From Trichomonas vaginalis G3 (Eukaryota > Parabasalia > Trichomonadida > Trichomonadidae), in NCBI RefSeq assembly GCF_026262505.1, contig NC_067205.1, forward strand, positions 7,564,001 to 7,628,000: a stretch of DNA of 64,000 nt, written 5' to 3'. The notes beneath the pieces are model-generated. The model was not told the DNA's origin. It worked only from the letters and a program-made list of their open reading frames with translations, and did no database searches. Shown one piece after another: positions 19,214-28,400 of the stretch. How positions within the stretch are numbered: the first letter of the stretch is position 1; every line of letters begins with the position of its first letter. A program made the translations under genes and the position numbers.

Positions 19214-21147
19214 TTATATACGAAAAAAGAGATCTGACATTGTGTCAGATCTCAGTAAAAGTGACATTTACATGTCAAAAAAATAGAATGAGTTTAAGTA
19301 ATTAAAATTGAGGGTGAGAGTAGTATTGTATGAAATAATATCTCTCACCCTCCAATTCATCCTATGGCGCCGAAAAAATTTTGGTGAAATGCGACCACAT
19401 TTCACCAAAATTTCTCGGCGCCATATAGAGAACTAGAGCCTGTGAGGTACTGATACTATCCATGTACCTCGCAGGCTCTAGTTCCAAGCCAAAATGGCTA
19501 AAAATTGCCCGCAATTGTTCACATTGCGGGCAATTTTTAGCCATTTTGGCTGGGAATTGGAGGGTGAGAGTAGTATTGTATGAAATATATATCTCTCACC
19601 CTCCAATTCATCCTATGGCGCCGAAAAAATTTGGTGAAATGCGACCACATTTCACCAAAATTTCTCGGCGCCATATAAAGAACTAGAGCCTGTGAGGTAC
19701 TGATACTATCCATGTACCTCGCAGGCTCTAGTTCCAAGCCAAAATGGCTAAAAATTGCCCGCAATTGTTCACATTGCGGGCAATTTTTAGCCATTTTGGC
19801 TGGGAATTGGAGGTGAGAGTAGTATTGTATGAAATAAATCTCTCACCCTCCAATTCATCCTATGGCGCCGAAAAAATTTTGGTGAAATGCGACCACATTT
19901 CACCAAAATTTCTCGGCGCCATATAAAGAACTAGAGCCTGTGAGGTACTGATACTATCCATGTACCTCGCAGGCTCTAGTTCCAAGCCAAAATGGCTAAA
20001 AATTGCCCGCAATTGTTCACATTGCGGGCAATTTTTAGCCATTTTGGCTGGAATTGGAGGTGAGAGTAGTATTGTATGAAATAATATCTCTCACCCTCCA
20101 ATTCATCCTATGGCGCCGAAAAATTTTGGTGAAATGCGACACATTTCACCAAAATTTCTCGGCGCCATATAGAGAACTAGAGCCTGTGAGGTACTGATAC
20201 TATCCATGTACCTCGCAGGCTCTAGTTCCAAGCCAAAATGGCTAAAAATTGCCCGCAATTGTTCACATTGCGGCAATTTTTAGCCATTTTGGCTGGGAAT
20301 TGGAGGGTGAGAGTAGTATTGTATGAAATAATATCTCACCCTCCAATTCATCCTATGGCGCCGAAAAATTTTGGTGAAATGCGACCACATTTCACCAAAA
20401 TTTCTCGGCGCCATATAGAGAACTAGAGCCTGTGAGTACTGATACTATCCATGTACCTCGCAGGCTCTAGTTCCAAGCCAAAATGGCTAAAAATTGCCGC
20501 GCAATTGTTCACATTGCGGGCAATTTTTAGCATTTTGGCTGGGAATTGGAGGGTGAGAGTAGTATTGTATGAAATAATATCTCTCACCCTCCAATTCATC
20601 CTATGGCGCCGAAAAAATTTGGTGAAATGCGACCACATTTCACCAAATTTCTCGGCGCCATATAGAGAACTAGAGCCTGTGAGGTACTGATACTATCCAT
20701 GTACCTCGCAGGCTCTAGTTCCAAGCCAAAATGGCTAAAAATGCCCGCAATTGTTCACATTGCGGGCAATTTTTAGCCATTTTGGCTGGGAATTGGAGGT
20801 GAGAGTAGTATTGTATGAAATAATATCTCTCACCCTCCAATTCATCCTATGGCGCCGAAAAATTTTGGTGAAATGCGACCACATTTCACCAAAATTCTCT
20901 CGGCGCCATATAGAGAACTAGAGCCGTGAGGTACTGATACTATCCATGTACCTCGCAGGCTCTAGTTCAAGCCAAAATGGTAAAAATTGCCCGCAATTGT
21001 TCACATTCCCATCTTTTGTTGGTAAGACGAAGAATATGAAATAAATTATGAAGAAGATAATGATGAATAAAATATCACTTTTTATATTTTTGACACGTAA
21101 AGTTGTCACTTTTCTGTCAAACCGTTTTTATCGTTTTCGTATATAAC
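19214..21147. mobile_element. Non-autonomous element carrying a hairpin tandem array
   Basis: It is inserted in the MULE transposase gene, flanked by AGTTATC on both sides, with the empty site seen in MULE copy 2. Ends are TTATATACGAAAA (left) and TTTTCGTATATAA (right). Subterminal inverted similarity extends to GACATGTAAATGTCACTTTT on the left against GACACGTAAAGTTGTCACTT on the right, so the terminal repeat is about 65 bp but imperfect. A 16-bp hairpin (GATCTGACA...TGTCAGATC) lies just inside the left end. The interior is almost wholly a seven-copy array of a ~248-bp unit. No transposase is encoded. The superfamily is not clear from a 6-7 bp duplication. Confidence 0.85.
19307..21008. repeat. 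Tandem array of ~248-bp units, each made of four hairpins (7 copies)
   Basis: The landmark CCTATGGCGCC recurs at 19,361, 19,612, 19,859, 20,107, 20,352, 20,600 and 20,845 (spacing 245-251). In unit 1 the four consecutive stem-loops are: HP1 about 19,309-19,353 (GAGGGTGAGAG...CTCTCACCCTC); HP2 19,364-19,424 (ATGGCGCCGA...TCGGCGCCAT, stem ~27); HP3 19,430-19,484 (GAACTAGAGCCTG...CAGGCTCTAGTTC); HP4 19,485-19,553 (CCAAAATGGCTAAAAATTGC with its complement, stem ~28). Together they cover more than 90% of the unit. Copies differ by one- or two-base deletions. The last copy stops within HP4. Open frames here are by-products of the palindromes. Confidence 0.95.
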
Positions 21148-21154
21148 AGTTATC

Positions 21155-21316
21155 AAAAAAGTCACAAGAGATTTCGAAGAAATGACACAATTTAAAAAAG
21201 TCGAATGCATCAGTATGCTTGAAGCTGTTCAGAAAGGTCTGAAAAATGATACACTTGATCCCAACATTGTTTACTCAACATTAAAAATATTATTGCAAAG
21301 AAAACATTTGATTTAA
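21155..21316 (+). pseudogene. C-terminal end of the MULE transposase after the nested insertion
   Basis: It encodes KKVTRDFEEMTQFKKVECIS and continues to RKHLI-stop at 21,316. It is identical in reading to the end of the transposase remnant in copy 2 (39,481-39,641). It is separated from the rest of the gene by the hairpin-array element. Confidence 0.85.
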
Positions 21317-21537
21317 TAAACATTTAATTTATTATAATTAATTTTTTATTACAGTATAGTAAAAAATGCTATAAATAAATTATTATATTTTATTAAAATG
21401 TGACTTTTAATAGTAAGTGAATAAAATAAATCAGGAATTGGGAAAGAAATAAGGTTAATTAAAAATAATGAAAATTACAAGTTTAAGGTTAATGAAAAGT
21501 GACAATGGGCGAGTTTGTCCCCCACTTTTACGCCTAA

Positions 21538-21760
21538 TTTTTGACGACAATTAGCAAAAAATGTTAAATGTTAACACTCAGTCCATTTGAATATGAAAAA
21601 TAAAATTGACTTTGATTAAATGTTTTTATTTTTCATGCATTTCTTGCGACCAAAGATTTGAATAAAATTTAAAAAAATAAGATAGCTTAAAAAATAATAT
21701 ACGGTAGTGTTTACTAATAGATGAATGGTATATAAATTCTATTAAAATGGATTTGATCCA
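21538..21760 (+). repeat. Continuation of the left arm of the inverted duplication
   Basis: After the MULE the arm resumes (TTTTTGACGACAATTAGCAA) and is the inverted match of about 22,000-22,212. The pairing fades around GGATTTGATCCAAAAAATAT, close to the small TTAA element at the centre. Confidence 0.8.
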
Positions 21761-21818
21761 AAAAATATATAAAATTTTGATCATAAATAAAATCGTTTTA
21801 AATGACTTCTTCATTTAA

Positions 21819-21958
21819 GGGTGCCCTATAGACGATAGACCACCCTCAGAAAAGCACTTTTAAGGCTATTATATTGAGAACTAGAATCTGGATAATCCAT
21901 TCATTGAGTTCTAATAAGGTTAATTTTGTGATGTTTACATTATCGTTATAGGGCACCC
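21819..21958. mobile_element. 140-bp TTAA-flanked MITE at the palindrome centre
   Basis: TTAA (21,815-21,818) is followed by GGGTGCCCTATA. The element ends TATAGGGCACCC followed by TTAA (21,959-21,962). Perfect 12-bp terminal repeats and TTAA duplications point to a piggyBac-type MITE. It is non-coding. Confidence 0.75.
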
Positions 21959-21962
21959 TTAA

Positions 21963-22401
21963 ATTATAACAATTATTTTTGGTTTTATATTTTTTGGATC
22001 AAATCCATTTTAATAGAATTTATATACTATTCATCTATTAGTAAACACTACCGTATATTATTTTTAAGCTATCTTATTTTTTTAAATTTATTCAAATCTT
22101 TGGTCGCAAGAAGAATTGCATGATAAATAAACATTTAATCAAAGTCAATTTTATTTTCATATTCAAATGGACTGATGTTAAATTTAACATTTTTGCTAAT
22201 TGTCGTCAAAAATTAGGCGTAAAGCAAAAATTGATATTTCATATGGTTTTATGATAGATAAGCATATATTCCCACTCATTATATTCGTAAATTTTGAGGT
22301 TTATCCTTCGCTTTTAAGATCATTGAATTTGATTTTATATAAAATAGTTATATATTAGAAAATAATATGAGTTTATGTGATATTATTTTTCAGAAGATTT
22401 T
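21963..22401 (-). repeat. Right arm of the inverted duplication (uninterrupted)
   Basis: It is the inverted match of 21,538-21,760 plus 17,002-17,191. It retains the single-copy MULE target TTAGGCGTAAA around 22,213-22,223. The outer end of strong identity is at CAGAAGATTT (22,391-22,400). It lies directly upstream of the F5/8C gene. Confidence 0.8.
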
Positions 22402-22530
22402 GTGTTCTTCTTCAAAATTTTATTTTTTATTAAAAAGAATCTTTACAAAATATACATTTACTTTAATTAATATTTAAAAACGTGCACTATCAAAAGTTCC
22501 AAAAATTCAATATTTTAGCTTTTCTGAGGT

Positions 22531-22539
22531 GTCACTTTT
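22531..22539 (+). promoter_or_regulatory. Initiator-like TCACTTTTG before the F5/8C gene
   Basis: GTCACTTTTG directly abuts the ATG at 22,541. The TCAYTT core is the trichomonad initiator. A very short leader is normal in this group, so the start at 22,541 is preferred over the GTG at 22,529. The same sequence is found inverted at 16,851-16,860. Confidence 0.6.
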
Positions 22540-22540
22540 G

Positions 22541-23209
22541 ATGAATTTCTGTTTACAACATTCATTTTTATGCGAAAGTCTACTTACTGACTCGAATAGC
22601 ATATTTAAAACTGCATATCCAATGAATTTAGTTGAAGTATATACCAGCGGATCATCTAAACAATTCATAAATGGAACTTTACAAACAACAAAACCCGAAT
22701 ACCCAATTAATCAAATTAACAAAAAGTACGACTGGTGTTCAAATTGCGGACGTAGTTATTCAGAACATCCTTATGCTATTTATACACTGAAAAACAAAAT
22801 GATGAATATTAACGGGTATTATTTGAAAGCAGGCTGCTGCGGTGATATAGAATCTGAATGCTGCTGCTATGAAGATGCCTCTTACTGCTGTCATTGCTGC
22901 CTTTACAGCTGGTCTTTGCAGATTTCGAATGATAACAAGACTTGGAAGACTATTCACAAGGTCGAGAAAGACTACGATCTCAGAAGATGTAGAGATAAAA
23001 CATTTAAGTTCAGCGAACAGCATACATGCCGTTATGTAAGATTAATTCAGGATGAACCATGTCCAGGCGATCCTCCCTGCATCGGATTAAACAAGATAGA
23101 GCTTATTGGATCAATAGAAGGAATTTCGGATTTCGTTTCTGAAGAAATTGAAAACGAAGAAGATGATGTCAGCATTATTGGACATATCTCAAAGAACAAT
23201 CATAACTAA
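22541..23209 (+). CDS. F5/8 type C (discoidin-like) domain protein
   Basis: The 222-residue protein begins MNFCLQHSFLCES and contains a beta-sandwich-like region rich in cysteines (ESECCCYEDASYCCHCC). The core WSLQISNDNKTWKTIHKV...CRYVRLIQ matches the F5/8 type C/galactose-binding pattern W-x-I-x-x-S-x-D-x-x-x-W and R-Y-V-R-L. The C-terminus is acidic. Proteins of this kind form a sizeable trichomonad family, and the domain usually binds carbohydrate or lipid. No signal peptide or membrane span is visible, so the location is uncertain. Its upstream region exists in an inverted second copy at 16.8-17.2 kb. Confidence 0.8.
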   Translation: MNFCLQHSFLCESLLTDSNSIFKTAYPMNLVEVYTSGSSKQFINGTLQTTKPEYPINQINKKYDWCSNCGRSYSEHPYAIYTLKNKMMNINGYYLKAGCCGDIESECCCYEDASYCCHCCLYSWSLQISNDNKTWKTIHKVEKDYDLRRCRDKTFKFSEQHTCRYVRLIQDEPCPGDPPCIGLNKIELIGSIEGISDFVSEEIENEEDDVSIIGHISKNNHN

Positions 23210-23916
23210 TTTATCAATTTTGTTAAAATAATAAAATTTTGATCTTATCATACAGATTAGACCGAATCTCTTTAATACTATTGGAAATGATTGCTGATAT
23301 CAGCAATAATGTAATAAATTAAATAGTCAAGTTTGTTATAATACATTAATTATATCTTATATTTAGATGTCTTCATTAAGATCACTCTATTAATCCAATT
23401 CAACTGATTTATTTTATCTTTTGTATTTATTAGTCAAAACACAATGGATATTGCTTCAAATTACATTGAAGTCTAATTTTGCAGGGCATTTGCTATAAAT
23501 AGTGCATATGGCTATGACTGTAATCGATACTACCAAAAGATGATTCATTTTTTATCAAAATTCGTGCAAGAAAAGATTAGATATGCTTACATATCTATAA
23601 ATTGAACTGAATTATCACAAATAAATAAGGTAAAATCATATAATAGGAATACAATCAGGAAAATTTTGGGAGAAAGTGAACTAAATCATTCCAACGGTTT
23701 TCACCGATTATAAATTTTTATTCAAATTGCAATTTATAATATCATCATATAATAAATATTTGCTGGACAATTTTTCGGTAATATCGTCACTTTTTATATA
23801 AAATTCATATATTGTTTAACAATTGATACACAACATATTTTTGATATAAATTTTGTCAACAATTGAAAAATTGATTCGCGTTATTTGTGAGAAACTGCTT
23901 TTTCTCGTATATCAAA
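23210..23916. other. Intergenic region
   Basis: About 700 AT-rich bases. A TCACTTTTTATAT motif at about 23,789 looks like an initiator but is not followed by a useful ATG. Nothing else is seen. Confidence 0.55.
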
Positions 23917-24699
23917 ATGATGCAACTCCACATCCGTGTAGTAGAAGCAAGAGATATGCCAAAGGAAGATGCATTTGGCAAGTGCGATCCATATGTCGAA
24001 ATCCATGTTGGTTCCACCCTTTACAAGACTCGTGTTTGCAAGAACACCTACAATCCAGTCTGGAACGAATCCTACACAATTCCGCTTCAATGCGCAGGCA
24101 CCTCCATTTATCTTAAGTTCATCGACCACGATAAAGTTACCTCAAACGATCCATTTGGCATGGTAAATCTTTCCACCAACGCCTTCATTGTTGGCCAGGT
24201 TGTCGACAACTGGTACCCACTTACACCACTTAAGCACCACAAGAACTGTGGCCAGGTCCACCTTGTTATCCAAGTTGCCCCAGCCGGACATCCACCGTTC
24301 CAGCCAATGGCTGCACCACCACCAGGCATGGCTGCTCCATGCGGCATGGCACCACCACCACCAGGCCCAATGGCTTACGCCGCTCCACCACCAGGCCCAA
24401 TGGCTTACGCCGCTCCACCACCACCATCATATACAGCTGCTCCACCACCAATGGGCTACCCACCACAACCAGGTTACCCACCGCAGCCAGGTTATGTTCC
24501 ACCACCAGCTGGCTACGCTCCACCACCACCAGCCGGTTATGCCCCACCACCACCAATGGGATACCCACAGCCAGGCTACCCTGCTCCAGCTCCAGGTGGC
24601 TACCCAGGCGCTATGGCTATGTCTGCTCATGACCAGTACAAGATGCAGAAGAAGGCTCTCAAGGCTGCCCATAAGGCCGCTAAGCATGGATACTATTGA
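23917..24699 (+). CDS. C2-domain protein with proline-rich C-terminal repeats
   Basis: The 260-residue protein starts MMQLHIRVVEARDMP; TATATCAAA just before the ATG serves as a plausible initiator. Residues ~1-125 form a C2 domain with the calcium-binding aspartates in the expected places (AFGKCDPYVEIHV and FIDHDKVTSNDPFG). A Pro/Gly/Tyr/Ala-rich tail follows (residues ~135-235) with repeats such as APPPGPMAYAA and GYPPQPGY. The tail ends in a short basic segment (KMQKKALKAAHKAAKHGYY). C2 domains bind membranes in response to calcium. This C2-plus-proline-rich layout is common in trichomonads and resembles annexin- or copine-like peripheral adaptors. Its GC content and codon use are higher than neighbours, suggesting strong expression. 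Overlapping frames on both strands are shadows of the repeats. Confidence 0.85.
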   Translation: MMQLHIRVVEARDMPKEDAFGKCDPYVEIHVGSTLYKTRVCKNTYNPVWNESYTIPLQCAGTSIYLKFIDHDKVTSNDPFGMVNLSTNAFIVGQVVDNWYPLTPLKHHKNCGQVHLVIQVAPAGHPPFQPMAAPPPGMAAPCGMAPPPPGPMAYAAPPPGPMAYAAPPPPSYTAAPPPMGYPPQPGYPPQPGYVPPPAGYAPPPPAGYAPPPPMGYPQPGYPAPAPGGYPGAMAMSAHDQYKMQKKALKAAHKAAKHGYY

Positions 24700-25452
24700 G
24701 AAATCATGTAAATAAAAGGTTATTATTAATTTTTTTTTTCATTTATTTTCTAATTGAACACCATTTTTATATTGATGATAGAAAGCCATTGGTTCTTATA
24801 TAATTAGCATAAGTATTTTATGCCAAATCCACGATGACTTTCTCGATTTCGTAATCCAAAATTAGACAAAATTATGCTTTAATCACATGTTGGCGTAATC
24901 ATATAAATAAAATTATTACAAATGATCCAAAGATAAATGAATTGAACGATCAAGCTGTCTACATAAAAATGAATGATATTTAGATCAATATCAATATATA
25001 TCTATATCCATATGATATATAAGATCCTCGCTCATTACATTTCTTATATTAAAGCTTGGAATGTGAAGTTATAAATTTTATCGAACAAAGTCATAATCAA
25101 TATGAGAAGCTATGCTCTAATATTAAATTATACACTCCAAGATTTTTTGCCACATGACTCGAAATTCAAGTCTTATTTTAACAAAAATATCAAATGCAAT
25201 CTTTAAACATGAAGTATTAAACTATTTCCTTGTACCGCGACGCCGTTCAGCAACAACTAGTTAACTACTAAGCAATCATTAGAATTAAATGCCTAATTTT
25301 TACAATTATGCCAGAATCATTCGATTTGCAAAATAATTAATCTTTTAAGTTCAGCCTCAAAAATTAATCTCATCATATCTGTGATCTAAATCCATCATAA
25401 TCTAGAGATATATTTATGATTGATTTTTTTATTGGATTTGTCAAAAAACTTG
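24700..25452. other. Intergenic region
   Basis: About 750 bases, AT-rich. The downstream end of the C2 gene has TAAATAAAAGG, a plausible polyadenylation context. No genes or repeats are seen. Confidence 0.55.
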
Positions 25453-25461
25453 TCACTTTTT
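25453..25461 (+). promoter_or_regulatory. Initiator-like TCACTTTTT deciding the start of the 1,526-aa protein
   Basis: TTGTCACTTTTTGTTATATG places the initiator TCACTT 14 bases before the ATG at 25,467. The longer frame starting at 25,416 would put the initiator inside the coding sequence, so the later ATG is preferred. Confidence 0.6.
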
Positions 25462-25466
25462 GTTAT

Positions 25467-28400
25467 ATGCAAGGCATTGATGATAGGAGTACGTGGGACT
25501 CTTATTATCATTGCTGCTTCAATGAGATGCCATTACCATCATTATTTGTAGATTTTTCAGAAAAAACTATTTTATTGCAAGAATTAAAGAGATTTTTAAT
25601 TTCGGAAGAAAATATTAAGGATAACTTAGATAACAAGTACAAAGTTCAATCATATATCAAGTATTTAGGCGAATCAATACCAGACAACTCACGAGAAATT
25701 GTTTTAAATGATTTATTAAATTCGGATGATCAAATAATTCAACAGTTAGTATCATATATTTTGAAAGGAAAGAAGTTATATCAGTCAGATGAAGCCTTTA
25801 TTCATAATATCAGCTTTTTTCTTTTGTTATTTCACGATACAAATTCTGGAGCTTTCGAAGTTTTATATCCTGAAGTAAAGAAATTCATTGAAACAATTAC
25901 ATATGAGCATTTATTTGATATATTAGGTCCAGATTTATTAACAATAGTTCATGAATTACCTCAATCATTTTTATCAAAAATTGCCATCGATGTTCACTCA
26001 ATTACAGAGTTATTTAAGTCAAGTTACATATTGACAAACATAAATTCATGCGATATCCTTCAAAAAAGAATAACAAATCAGTATCAATTTCCAAAACAGT
26101 TTCCTTTTATCTCAGACGAGTACTTTACATGCGTGAATACAGTCATAACACAAAATAAATCATTTATGGACCTGTTATCTACGCTTGCAATCACTGATTT
26201 AGCTTCATTTGACTTCCAAAACCTTTTAATACATTTTAACGGTTTTCAATACTTAATACCATACTTCATAGTTGCAAATCAGCAGCTTCTTTACTCAAAT
26301 CTCGACGAATCCGTTCAAATTCTTTCAGCGGATTATTTACCTTCTCCGGCCACAGATTTAGTTATCAGGTTTTCAAATGACCAGAAATTGTTGGAGATGA
26401 TCTCTTTCTGCAATGGCGGCGACTTAATCCTGTCTCCGGCAGATTTGATGGATTCTTCCTTAGTTTTCCACTTACAGAACGTGATTAGTAACACAGAGAT
26501 ACTCGAGTATGCTGAGAAGAAGTATTTCCTTGTCTCAGATGAAGATTCCGCAGAAGATTTTGATTTTATCAGGTGTTATAACATATTTCGGAACTTCTTT
26601 TCGATTTTCCAGTCACCTCCGACCCACACAAAGAAGTTCCTTGACCTGATTTCTTCGTCTTTCAAGGAAATCAAGACGAATCACGTAAGAGATGCGATGG
26701 TCTACGATTTGTTCTCACTTTTATTCCTGAAAAACAAGTCAAACAAATTTATTGTCACAACGCAGATCGCAAAAGCCATCCTAAAGCTAATAAACCCGTT
26801 CACAGACAATAAATTTATCAAAAATGCAAATTCAATGCTAAATGGTCAGTTCACTTTTTGGAGACAAGATCCTCCCTTTGAGAGCTACTTAACACGTGAC
26901 AGCACCAACATATTCCGTGCTATAGAAGGCAAGAACTGGAACCTTGCAAACGATCTTACAAACGGCCTTCCCTACTACAGGAATTTCTATGTTCTTAGCT
27001 GTTCTGTCGACGCCATGATCAACAACAAGACTCTGCCAGACGAGGCCGTCGAGTACAAGGACCTGATCAATCTGGAGGTCGGCTTCTCGACGTACAGCTT
27101 CGATTTGCTCCGTTCCTGCGTGAAGAAGTTTTCTGAGTACAAGGAAATCATAGAAAAAAGGGACTTAAACTGTTTCGACATTCTTCAGAACGAGAAGTGG
27201 CAGACAATCAACACTTTTCTCGACATATTCGACAGTTTGGACAATTTCGATGATTTCCTTGTAACAATTCAAAATTCTAAAAATTTACATCACTTCATTT
27301 GTGATGTGAACTTTTATTTGAAGTATTCCAACTACAACGAAACATTTGACTACGTGAAAGCAATATCAAACGCTCTCAAAATGAACAAAATTGATGATGC
27401 AAAACAAATGTCACTTTTTGTTGGAAAAGATTTGATTGAAATTATTCTGACGAACAGGGAGAAATTTGATATCACGAAGGAGTACATTTTGTCTGAATAC
27501 CCTAGTAACCCTGTTCTGATAACGATGATTGCTGTTTCTGAGTTCGGAAGCGAGATTTCGTCTGAAATTTCAATTTCGGATGTTTTGAAGAGATATTTGG
27601 ACCAGAAAATAGAAACAAAAACAAGAAATGACAAGGAAATGTTCATGGAACTCTTCGAAAAACTGAAAGCAAATGATGACAACTTCGACGACATAATCTA
27701 CAATCTGGATCATCTAAAAATTCTGAAAGAAGTTTTGTGTCTAGAAATTGTAAACGACGCCGTGATAAAACTTTTGGAAATTGTGTCCTACCAGGCGAAT
27801 CCAGGTGAGATCTACCAGATAGACACAATAAAGATCAAGAACTTCAACGCAAACAACAAATCTCTCTCAGATAAAGAGAAAACTCTCAAATTTATAGAAA
27901 AATTTGATAAAAATTTGACATTACGTTATTTGTCAGATTTTGAATTTTCTGTTTCTAAAGACGCCTTTGTTTTGTTGTACGAAAAGAACAAAGAGGATGT
28001 AGTGTTTGTGAGCAAAATCACGAACATTTCTAAGGCGCATTTCGAGCTGATCAAGTCGCTCAAAGAAAAAGATAAAAGTCAAAAAGAAAATGCAGAAAAT
28101 AAAATGTCAAAAGATGTCAAAACCGCTTTTGAAAATTTGTCAGCAGAATTTGGAAATTGCAGAGAGAAAGAAGATGTCGTAGAAATGATAGAAAAAGACG
28201 CAAATTTGATTTTCAAACTCACAAAACTACAAAAAGTTTTCTTCGACGACGAATTTCTCCTCAAAACAATTTCCAAATTCCCAAAACTCGATGAAAAAGT
28301 TAAAATTTTGGCGCATTTGAGTGAATTTTTCAGCGAAAAAGAAATTTTCGTCAATTTAGTCGACAAACTCATGACAGAAGAAATCTGCCAACTTGATGTT

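Larger units (their letters stand above)
17192..21526 (+). mobile_element. MULE (Mutator-like) DNA transposon, copy 1, nested insertion inside
   Basis: Ends are GAGAAAGGGACAGACTAGCC (left) and, inverted, AGTGGGGGACAAACTCGCCC (right), both followed by CATTGTCACTTTT. That makes an imperfect ~40-bp terminal inverted repeat. An 11-bp target duplication (TTTACGCCTAA) flanks it and the empty site survives in the inverted arm. Inside are a 121-bp tandem array (17,336-17,780) and a decayed MULE transposase gene, which is interrupted by a 1.93-kb hairpin-array element at 19,214-21,147. Without that insertion the element would be about 2.4 kb. A deleted relative lies at 38,664-39,851. Confidence 0.9.

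Noticed and set aside
19362-20638. Repeated open frames of 60-85 codons (MAKNCPQCEQLRAIF and similar)
   Set aside because: They arise on both strands from the palindromic repeat units, have no start context, and break wherever a base is lost.
19307-21008. CRISPR-like array
   Set aside because: The repeat period is ~248 bp, all of the unit is repeated, there are no unique spacers and no cas genes, and the host is a eukaryote. It is a hairpin satellite within a mobile element.
23785-23800. TCACTTTTTATAT as an initiator of the C2 gene
   Set aside because: It lies ~130 bases upstream of the ATG, much longer than the usual trichomonad leader. A closer TATATCAAA precedes the ATG.
24188-24715. Alternative frames across the C2/proline-rich gene (His- or Trp-rich)
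   Set aside because: They are shadows of the CCA/GGT codon repeats. The frame with a C2 domain, an ATG and an initiator context is the gene.
25416-25466. Upstream ATG start of the 1,526-aa protein
   Set aside because: The initiator TCACTTTTT lies downstream of it, so transcripts would not include this ATG.
27408-27418. TCACTTTTTG inside the 1,526-aa gene as an internal promoter
   Set aside because: It is in the middle of an intact coding sequence, is not followed by an ATG in a useful frame and is expected by chance.
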